A DNA stretch of 41,033 nucleotides from contig JAEUOS010000015.1 of assembly GCA_016790695.1 (NCBI GenBank), positions 1 through 41,033 on the forward strand, read 5' to 3'. Made by a program: the position numbers and the translations under genes. The stretch is from Burkholderiales bacterium. Its GTDB lineage: Bacteria; Pseudomonadota; Gammaproteobacteria; Burkholderiales; JAEUOS01. The notes below the pieces were generated by a model that saw only the letters and a program-made list of their open reading frames with translations, searched no databases and had not been told where the DNA came from. Within the stretch, counting starts at the first letter, position 1. Each line of letters opens with the position of its first letter. Positions 16,869 to 23,624 of this stretch are shown piece by piece.

Positions 16869-19649
16869 TCACCGCGCGCCGCCCCGGAGAAGGCGCAGCA
16901 GACGGTCCGGCGTGCATGGCGCCGTGTCGACCCGCACGCCGGTGGCATGCCGGATCGCGCCGAAGATCGCCGGCGCGGTGGCGATCAGTGCCGGCTCGCC
17001 GACACCCTTGGCGCCATACGGCGCGATCGGCTCCGGGTCCTCGACGATGAACGTGGTGATCGGCGGGATGTCGCCCGCGGTCGGGATCAGGTAGTCGTGC
17101 AGGTTGTCGGTCCTGCCGCTGACGTACTCCTCCATCAGCGCCAGGCCCAGCCCCTGGGCGATGCCGCCATGGATCTGCCCCTCGACCAGGGTCGGATTGA
17201 TCGCGCGCCCGACGTCGTGGGCGGCGTGAACGTGCAGCACCCGCACGGTGCCGAGTTCGACGTCGACCTCGACTTCGGCGATCTGGGCGGCGAATCCGTA
17301 GGTCGCATACGGCACCCCCTGGCCGTCGGCGTCGAGCGGCACGGTGGGCGGGTTGAACGTGCCGCGTCCGGACGCGACGTCGCCGCGCGCATCGGTCGCG
17401 AGCGCACCGATCTCCAGGCGCCTGACCACGCCCGCCTCGCGGCCGACCAGGGTGGTGCCGTCCAGTTCCAGCGCCGCGGCGGGCGTCAGTCCGATCATCT
17501 CGCACAGCCGGCGACGGAGGTCGAGTGCCGCCAGGCGCGCGGCGTTGCCGGAGACGAAGGTCTGGCGCGAGGCCGACGACTTGCCGGCGTCTTCGGTGCG
17601 GTCGGTGTCGCCGTGGATCTGGTCGATCAGCGTCACCGGCACGCCGAGCGCATCGGCGGCGATCTGCGGCATGATCGTATAGGTGCCTTGCCCGATCTCC
17701 TGGGCGCCGTTGTAGAGCATGAAGCGGCCGCGCCGGTTGAGGCCGATGGTCATCGTCGACGGATTGGCGATGACGGTATTGCCGATGCCGTACCACATGC
17801 AGGCGATGCCGGCGCCGTGGCGCAGCGGGGTGCCGGCCGCCGCCTGGTTGCGCACGCCGACCGCGTCGAGCGCCCCCTGCCACGCCGGTGCCAGAACCTC
17901 GAGGCAGCGCGCCATGCCGACGCTGGCCGTCAGGGTCTGGCCGGTGGCGGTCACGCCGCCGGCGCGCAGCGCGTTGCGCAGCCGGAACGCGAGCCGGTCC
18001 TGGCCGCACTGCATCGCCAGGTCGTCCATCAGCGCCTCGGTGGCGATGCATGCCTGCGGCACGCCGAAGCCGCGAAACGCGCCCGCGATGGCGTTGTGGG
18101 TGAACACCGCGCGCGTCAGGGCGCGCACGTTGGGCACCGCGTACGGGCCGCTCGCATGCACGGGCACCCGGTTGGCCACCGTCGAGCCCCAGGAGGCATA
18201 GGCGCCGGTGTTGAAGTCCCCCGCGAAGTCCACCGCCACCAGATGGCCATTGCGGTCGCAGCCGAGCCGCGCGCGGATGCGCGCCGGATGGCGCTTCGTG
18301 GTCGAGACCATCGACTCGGCGCGCGTGTAGACCATGCGGACCGGCCGGCGCATCTTCCATGCCGCCACGGCCAGCAGCGGCTGCACGGAGACGTCGAGCT
18401 TGCCGCCGAAGCCGCCGCCGATCGCCGACGGCACCACCTGGACGTCGGCCGGGGCGAGCCTGAGCACGCGCGCGACCTCCTCCTTGTCCATGTAGGGCGT
18501 CTGGGTGCAGGCCCAGACGCGCACCCGGGTGCGCCCGCCGTCGTCGAACACTTCCGCGTAGCCGGCCTCGGGCTCGATATAGGCGTGCTCGACATGGCCG
18601 GTGCGGAACTCGCCCTCGGCAGTGAAGGCGGCGCCGGCGAGGGCGCCGTGCGCATCGCCCCGGACCACGCGCCCGCGACACAAGACATTCTCGGGCGCAA
18701 ACTCGTGCAGCCAGTCCCCGGTGGCCGCAAGCGCCTGCTCCGGCGTCTCCAGCGCGGGCAGAACCTCCCACGCGATCGGCACGGCCTCTGCAGGAATCGC
18801 GCGGATCGCGGTTTCCTCGCCGATCAGCCCGAGCACCGCCTCGCCGCGAAAGCGCACGTGGCCGTCGGCAAGCACCGGCTGGTCCTTCGGTGTCGGGAAG
18901 ACCGCGAAGCTGTTCTCCGGCACGTCGGCCGCGGTGATCACGCCTTCCACGGCCGGATGAGACCGGCAGAACGCCGCGAGATCCCCGATGGTGAACCGGG
19001 CGCGCGGATGCGGCGAGCGGATGACGCGCAGGAACAGGGCGCCGGCGGGGGCGCGATCGGCCCCGAACGCCTCGGTACCGGTCACCTTGGCGGGTCCGTC
19101 CAGGCGCGGCAGGCGATGTCCGACCGCATTGCCCGCCGCAGGCGGCGCCGCGTCGGATTCGGCCGTCGCCGTCGCGAGTACCGCGTCGATGATCTTGCGA
19201 TACCCGGTGCACCGGCACAGCACGCCGCCGAGCGCGTCGCGCACCTCGGCTTCGGTCGGCGTCGGATTGCGGGTCAGCAGGTCGGTGGCCGCCATCAGCA
19301 TGCCCGGCGTGCAGATGCCGCACTGCGCGGCTCCGTGGCGCAGGAACGCGCGCTGCAGGCGGTTGAGCCGGCCGTCCGGCGCCAGGCCCTCGACCGTCAC
19401 GACCGTCCGGCCCGCAGCCTGGGCGACCGGCATCAGGCAGGCGCAGGCCTGCCTGCCGTCGACGAGCACCGTGCAGGCGCCGCAGTCGCCCGCGTCGCAG
19501 CCGAGCTTGGTGCCGGTGAGGCCCAGCTCCTCGCGCAGGGCATAGGCGAGACGCTTGGCAGGCGCGCAATGCAGCTCGACCTGCCGTCCGTTGACGGTGA
19601 GCGCGACGGCAGTCAACGCCTGGGCCGGCAGGTCCGAGGGTCGATTCAT
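16869..19649 (-). CDS. Molybdenum hydroxylase, fused [2Fe-2S] and molybdopterin subunits
   Basis: A 926-residue xanthine-dehydrogenase-family enzyme joining two usually separate subunits. Residues 10-165 hold both [2Fe-2S] clusters: C51, C56, C59, C71 (plant type) and C110, C113, C145, C147. From about 175 onward is the molybdopterin-binding part with GGGFGGK (411-417), GAFRGFG (523-529), QEIGQGTYT, and the catalytic glutamate E885 in KGVGEPAL. GAFRGFG is the purine/N-heterocycle type rather than the CO-dehydrogenase cysteine loop. It would hydroxylate an electron-poor ring carbon next to nitrogen with water as oxygen donor, passing electrons to the FAD subunit. The start overlaps that gene's stop as ATGA. 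The substrate could be nicotinate, a purine, quinoline or another N-heteroaromatic. Confidence 0.94.
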   Translation of the reverse strand: MNRPSDLPAQALTAVALTVNGRQVELHCAPAKRLAYALREELGLTGTKLGCDAGDCGACTVLVDGRQACACLMPVAQAAGRTVVTVEGLAPDGRLNRLQRAFLRHGAAQCGICTPGMLMAATDLLTRNPTPTEAEVRDALGGVLCRCTGYRKIIDAVLATATAESDAAPPAAGNAVGHRLPRLDGPAKVTGTEAFGADRAPAGALFLRVIRSPHPRARFTIGDLAAFCRSHPAVEGVITAADVPENSFAVFPTPKDQPVLADGHVRFRGEAVLGLIGEETAIRAIPAEAVPIAWEVLPALETPEQALAATGDWLHEFAPENVLCRGRVVRGDAHGALAGAAFTAEGEFRTGHVEHAYIEPEAGYAEVFDDGGRTRVRVWACTQTPYMDKEEVARVLRLAPADVQVVPSAIGGGFGGKLDVSVQPLLAVAAWKMRRPVRMVYTRAESMVSTTKRHPARIRARLGCDRNGHLVAVDFAGDFNTGAYASWGSTVANRVPVHASGPYAVPNVRALTRAVFTHNAIAGAFRGFGVPQACIATEALMDDLAMQCGQDRLAFRLRNALRAGGVTATGQTLTASVGMARCLEVLAPAWQGALDAVGVRNQAAAGTPLRHGAGIACMWYGIGNTVIANPSTMTIGLNRRGRFMLYNGAQEIGQGTYTIMPQIAADALGVPVTLIDQIHGDTDRTEDAGKSSASRQTFVSGNAARLAALDLRRRLCEMIGLTPAAALELDGTTLVGREAGVVRRLEIGALATDARGDVASGRGTFNPPTVPLDADGQGVPYATYGFAAQIAEVEVDVELGTVRVLHVHAAHDVGRAINPTLVEGQIHGGIAQGLGLALMEEYVSGRTDNLHDYLIPTAGDIPPITTFIVEDPEPIAPYGAKGVGEPALIATAPAIFGAIRHATGVRVDTAPCTPDRLLRLLRGGAR

Positions 19650-20482
19650 GCGACCACCTGCGCAAGGGCGCGCCGCACCAGCACCCGCGCCGCCTCGATG
19701 CGGTATTCCGCCGTGCCGCGCACATCGTCGATCGGCGCGAGCACGTCGAGGTCCGATGCCTGCACGCTCTCGGGTGCCGCCGTGCCGGGCATGCCCGGCA
19801 ACCGGGCCTCCAGCGCCGGCAGACGGCGCGCGACGGCCGAGCAGGCGCCGACGGCGACGGCCGCACGTGTCACCCGCCCGGTGGCGTCGCAGGCGACGAC
19901 GGCGGACACCATCGCGATCGAGATCACCAGGTAGCGCCGGTGCCCGAGCTTGAGGAAGCTGCCGCGCGCGCCCGGCGGCCAGGCCGGCACGATCACCGCC
20001 GTGACCAGCTCGTCCGGCGCGCGCGCCGTGCGCCGCGGACCGAGCAAAAACTGCGCGAGCGAAATGCTCCGCGTTCCCGCGCGCGACGCGAGCTCGACCC
20101 GCGCATCGAGCGCGAGCAGCGCGGGAACGCCGTCGGCCGCCGGCGAGGCATTGCACAGATTGCCGGCCACCGTGCCGACGTTCTGGATCTGCGCGCCGCC
20201 GACTTCGCGCGCCGCCGCCTTCAGGCCATCGAAGGCCGGCGGCAGCGACGCGGCAGCCACGTCGCTCCAGGTCACGGTGGCGCCGATGCGTACCGCGTGC
20301 GTTCCGGCCTCGATGCGGCGCAGCTCGGGAATGCGCGTGATGTCGATGATGTCCTCGGCAGCCGCGCGGGCGTCGCGCGCGGGGTGGAAATCGGTGCCGC
20401 CCGCGAGGATCGTGCCGCCGCCATCCAGCGCCGCCAGGGCCTCGGGCAGCGATCCGGGCTGGAGATACCGCGCGCGCATCAT
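19646..20482 (-). CDS. Molybdenum hydroxylase FAD-binding medium subunit
   Basis: A 278-residue CoxM/XdhB-type flavoprotein. The FAD-binding motifs are AGGTDFHP (about residues 28-35, the AGGT loop) and QIQNVGTVAGNLCNASPAAD (about 97-116, corresponding to the conserved TIGGN loop). The C-terminal part matches the CO-dehydrogenase flavoprotein C-terminal domain (YRIEAARVLVRRAL). It takes electrons from the FeS clusters of the fused partner and passes them to an acceptor. The ATG at 20482 sits within the lysR stop (ATGA); a GTG at 20488 and an ATG at 20479 are also possible. Overlaps on both sides indicate translational coupling of lysR, this gene and the large subunit. Confidence 0.92.
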   Translation of the reverse strand: MMRARYLQPGSLPEALAALDGGGTILAGGTDFHPARDARAAAEDIIDITRIPELRRIEAGTHAVRIGATVTWSDVAAASLPPAFDGLKAAAREVGGAQIQNVGTVAGNLCNASPAADGVPALLALDARVELASRAGTRSISLAQFLLGPRRTARAPDELVTAVIVPAWPPGARGSFLKLGHRRYLVISIAMVSAVVACDATGRVTRAAVAVGACSAVARRLPALEARLPGMPGTAAPESVQASDLDVLAPIDDVRGTAEYRIEAARVLVRRALAQVVA

Positions 20483-21435
20483 GCGCACCGTGCGCCCACA
20501 GGCGCGGCGGCGGGCTGCGCGCGCGCACCGCCGTCGGAGAACAGGTCGAAGACCAGCCCGCGCAGCCAGACGATGGCCGGATCATGATGAAAGCGCGCGT
20601 GCCAGTACTGCGTGATCGGATAGTCCGGCAGCTCGAGCGGCAGCGGCATCTCCTCCAGATCGAGCAGCGGCGCATAGATCGCGGCCACCCGCCGCGGCAC
20701 GGTCAGCAGGAGGTCGGTGCCGCGCGCGACCAGCGGCGCCACGAGGAAGCTCGACACCCGCGCCGCCACATGGTCGGGCGGAATCATCGCCGCGAGCCGC
20801 TTCTCGATCTCGGCGTGGAAATGCCCGGAACTGCCGGCGCTGACGATGACGTGACGGGCTTCGCGGAACTCCTCGACCGTCACGCAGCCGGCGGCGGCAC
20901 GCTCGCGGCTCGCGAGGAGCGCATAGCTCTCCTGATAGAGGCCCTGCTGGTAGATGCCTGCCTGCAGGACCGGGAAATTGCCGATCGCCAGCGAGACGTC
21001 GCCGCCGGCGAGTTCCTCGCCCAGGTCGCGGCCGTCCGCGTTGACGCTCACGAGGCGCGCGAGCGGGGCGCGCTCGCGCGCCGCCGCCACCAGCGGCGGG
21101 ATCAGCGCGGCCGCCCCCAGGTCGGTGGTGGCGATGACGAATTCGCGCTCGGAGACGCGCGGATCGAACGCCGGGCGTGCGACCAGGGATTCGCGCGCCT
21201 CGCGCAGGATCACCGACACCGAGGCGAACAGTTCCTTGGCCCGCGGGGTCGGTTCCATGCCGGCCGCGGTGCGGACGAAAAGCTGGTCGCCGAAGTGCGC
21301 GCGCATCTTGGTCAGCGACTGGCTCACCGCCGGCTGCGTCATCGCCAGCCGCAGGGCGGCGTTGGTGAGGCTCTTCTCGATATGAATGGCCTCGAACACC
21401 TCGAGAAGACGCAGGTCCAGCGGCGGCGCGCGCAT
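20479..21435 (-). CDS. LysR-family transcriptional regulator
   Basis: A 318-residue LysR-type regulator. The N-terminal winged helix (about 7-66) reads LRLLEVFEAIHIEKSLTNAA then LRLAMTQPAVSQSLTKMRAHFG, and the remainder is a periplasmic-binding-like effector domain (about 95-300). It is unusual in being the first gene of the same-strand catabolic run, overlapping the FAD subunit gene by four bases, rather than divergent from it. It probably controls its own operon in response to the substrate or a pathway intermediate. GGAG lies upstream of the ATG at 21435, and a palindromic candidate operator lies 81-106 bases upstream. The C-terminal 20 residues are low-complexity. Confidence 0.93.
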   Translation of the reverse strand: MRAPPLDLRLLEVFEAIHIEKSLTNAALRLAMTQPAVSQSLTKMRAHFGDQLFVRTAAGMEPTPRAKELFASVSVILREARESLVARPAFDPRVSEREFVIATTDLGAAALIPPLVAAARERAPLARLVSVNADGRDLGEELAGGDVSLAIGNFPVLQAGIYQQGLYQESYALLASRERAAAGCVTVEEFREARHVIVSAGSSGHFHAEIEKRLAAMIPPDHVAARVSSFLVAPLVARGTDLLLTVPRRVAAIYAPLLDLEEMPLPLELPDYPITQYWHARFHHDPAIVWLRGLVFDLFSDGGARAQPAAAPVGARCA

Positions 21436-21515
21436 GTCGCTCGGCTCCGGATGGGAATGGGCCGATTGTCACGGCGCCGGAGGAGTTTCGCAACCGGCCC
21501 GCCATAAGACGCGAT

Positions 21516-21541
21516 TATTCGCGAAGTAACCGGCGCGAATA
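21516..21541. promoter_or_regulatory. Inverted repeat upstream of lysR, candidate LysR-type operator
   Basis: Two perfect 8-base arms, TATTCGCG (21516-21523) and CGCGAATA (21534-21541), are separated by 10 bases. This resembles the interrupted dyads bound by LysR regulators. The left arm also forms an overlapping TTCGCGAA palindrome (21518-21525). The site is 81-106 bases upstream of the lysR start and 127 bases from the divergent gene at 21668, so it could serve autoregulation of the catabolic operon. No -10/-35 pair was clear. The rest of this 232-base gap shows nothing else that I recognise. Confidence 0.4.
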
Positions 21542-21667
21542 GCCGGCGCCGCGCGCGGGCGGGAACGGACCGGCGGCGGTTCGGTCGCGCGCCCGGTCGC
21601 GCCGCGCTGCGAGGGCGAATCATCCGGGCTAGAATGCCTCGGCACCCCTCAACGCGCGAGGCGCACC

Positions 21668-21994
21668 ATGGCACTCAACATTTTCGGCGGCAAGGAACTC
21701 GAGGAGTTCGCGAAGTCGCTCGCCCAGGAAATCTTGAAGCGGTTTCCGCCGGCAATGGCGAACGACCCGCAGCGCCTGGTCAACCCCAAGCGGCTGACCG
21801 CGGTCATCGAGGAGGTCTGCGAAAAGGCCGCGCAGTTCAAGGACGAGAAGAAGCTCGGCATGTTCAAGAAGGCCGCGCTCGGCAACACCTTCCAGTGGGA
21901 ACTGAAGGAAATGGGCTACAACGAGAAATTCGTCGAGGTGGCCACCGAAGCGCTGATCGTCTACATCACGCGCCGGCCGTCGGCGGGCGGCTGA
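21668..21994 (+). CDS. Small conserved hypothetical protein
   Basis: A 108-residue soluble protein beginning MALNIFGGKELEEFAKSLAQ, mostly helical by composition and rich in Lys and Glu, with no signal peptide or membrane segment. I do not recognise the family. Codon use and the balanced composition look like a real gene, unlike the arginine-rich shadow frames nearby. It stands alone on the plus strand: divergent from lysR (232-base gap) and convergent with the HD-GYP gene (15-base gap). The ribosome-binding site is weak (GAGG 9-12 bases before the ATG). Function unknown. Confidence 0.7.
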   Translation: MALNIFGGKELEEFAKSLAQEILKRFPPAMANDPQRLVNPKRLTAVIEEVCEKAAQFKDEKKLGMFKKAALGNTFQWELKEMGYNEKFVEVATEALIVYITRRPSAGG

Positions 21995-22009
21995 CCGGCC
22001 GGCGGTCGC

Positions 22010-23617
22010 TCAGCCGGCGTAGCCGGGGATCCTGGCCGGATCGACGGCGTCGATCTGCTCCGGCCGCATGAACTGCTGGGCGTATTTGAGATAGACCTTC
22101 TCGCGGATGAACACGTCGAAGAGGTCGGGATCGATGTGCCCGTTGAGCTTGAACTTGCCCAGGATCTCGAGCGATTCGGTCAGCGTCTTGCCCTTCTTGT
22201 AGGGCCGGTCCGGCGCGGTCAGCGCCTCGAAGATGTCGGCGATGCCCATCACCCGGGCCTGCACGCTCATCTGCTCGCGCCGGAGCCCCTTCGGGTAGCC
22301 CTTGCCGTCCATGCGCTCGTGGTGGCCGCCCGCGTACTCCGGCACGTTCCTCAGGTGCTTCGGCCACGGCAGCGCCTCGAGCATCTTGATGGTCGCGACG
22401 ATGTGGTAGTTGATCACCTCGCGCTCTTCCTGCGTCAGCGTGCCGGCGCGCACGGTCAGGTTCTTGACCTCGTCCTCGGTGAGGAACGGCGCATCCTCGC
22501 CGTCGACGTCGATCCAGCGGCGGGCGGCGATCTCGCGCACCCGGGCGACGTCCTCGTCGCGCATGAACTCGCCGCCGATGTTGACGCGCCGCACGAACGC
22601 GCGGTCGTCCTCGAGGCGGCGCAGCCGCTCGGCATGGGTCGCCGCGTCGATCCGACCGCGCAGCAGGTCGATCTCCGCGTCGCGCCGGAGCACCTCGAAG
22701 CGGGTGTCGATCATGTGCACCCGGTCGAACAGGGTCTGCAGCTTGGTCGCCTTGTCGACCACGTGCACCGGCGTGGTGACCTTGCCGCAATCGTGCAGCA
22801 GGCCGGCGATCTTCAGCTCGTAGCGATCCTTCTCGGTCATCGCGAAGTCGCGCAACGGCCCGACCTCGGTCGCGGTGACCGCCTCGGCGAGCATCATGGT
22901 CAGCGTCGGCACGCGCTGGCAGTGCCCGCCGGTATACGGCGACTTCTCGTCGATCGCGGTGTTCATCACGTTGATGAACGACTCGAACAGCTGCTCGAGC
23001 TGCAGTATCAGGTTGCGGTTGGTGAGGGCGATCGCCGCCTGCGACGCCAGGCTCTCGGCGAGCCGCTGGTCGGCGTCGGAGAACTGCGTCACCTCGCGGG
23101 TGGCCGGGTCGATGCGATTGAGCAGCTGCAGGACGCCGATGATCTCGTTCTCGTGGTCCCGCATCGGAATCGTGAGGAACGACGTGGAGCGATAGCCGGT
23201 CTTCTTGTCGAAATTGCGCGTGCCGGAGAAGTCGAAGCCGTCCGCGGTGTAGGCGTCGGCGATGTTGACCGCCTTCCCGGTCAGCGCCGCGTAGGCGGCC
23301 ACCATCGACATGTTGGGCGCATTCGCCTCGTCGTAGAGCTTGATCGGATAGAAGGAGATCGGTTTGCCGGTCGTGCCGCCGAGGGCGATTCCGAGCGAGT
23401 CGTTGAGCACGATCTCGAACTGCAGGCGCTCGCCGTCGAGCAGGCGGTAGAGCGTTCCGCCGTCGGCATTGGTGATGCCCTTGGCGGCGCGCAGGATCTT
23501 CTCGAGCAGGGCATTGATGTCGCGCTCCTGCGAGAGCGCGGCACCCACCGCATTGAGTTGCTCAAGGCGGGTGAACAGGTCTTCGACGGTGGCCACGAGG
23601 GTCGTGCGCTGCGGCAC
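22010..23617 (-). CDS. GAF-HD-GYP domain protein, putative cyclic-di-GMP phosphodiesterase
   Basis: A 535-residue cytoplasmic protein. Residues about 15-205 form a GAF domain resembling the cyclic-nucleotide type (DKKTGYRSTSFLTIPM), but with NR...FxxxDQ (N167, F179, D183) instead of the full NK...FxxxDE signature. Residues about 210-480 form an HD-GYP hydrolase: H275-D276 in GLLHDCGK, HHERMDGKGYPKGL (432-445), then ADIFEAL. A stretch of about 95 residues sits between the HD pair and the next conserved helix (LTQEERE), longer than usual. HD-GYP enzymes typically cleave c-di-GMP to pGpG or GMP. The predicted start is GTG, seven bases after the ATPase stop. It is the last gene of the signalling operon. 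Confidence 0.9.
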   Translation of the reverse strand: MPQRTTLVATVEDLFTRLEQLNAVGAALSQERDINALLEKILRAAKGITNADGGTLYRLLDGERLQFEIVLNDSLGIALGGTTGKPISFYPIKLYDEANAPNMSMVAAYAALTGKAVNIADAYTADGFDFSGTRNFDKKTGYRSTSFLTIPMRDHENEIIGVLQLLNRIDPATREVTQFSDADQRLAESLASQAAIALTNRNLILQLEQLFESFINVMNTAIDEKSPYTGGHCQRVPTLTMMLAEAVTATEVGPLRDFAMTEKDRYELKIAGLLHDCGKVTTPVHVVDKATKLQTLFDRVHMIDTRFEVLRRDAEIDLLRGRIDAATHAERLRRLEDDRAFVRRVNIGGEFMRDEDVARVREIAARRWIDVDGEDAPFLTEDEVKNLTVRAGTLTQEEREVINYHIVATIKMLEALPWPKHLRNVPEYAGGHHERMDGKGYPKGLRREQMSVQARVMGIADIFEALTAPDRPYKKGKTLTESLEILGKFKLNGHIDPDLFDVFIREKVYLKYAQQFMRPEQIDAVDPARIPGYAG

Positions 23618-23624
23618 GCCTGCG

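Noticed and set aside
13538..17050. Plus-strand open frame of 1170 codons opposite the catabolic genes
   Set aside because: It is antisense to several well-supported genes, and its translation is Arg/His/Ala/Gly-rich with no domain. It is a typical shadow frame in GC-rich DNA.
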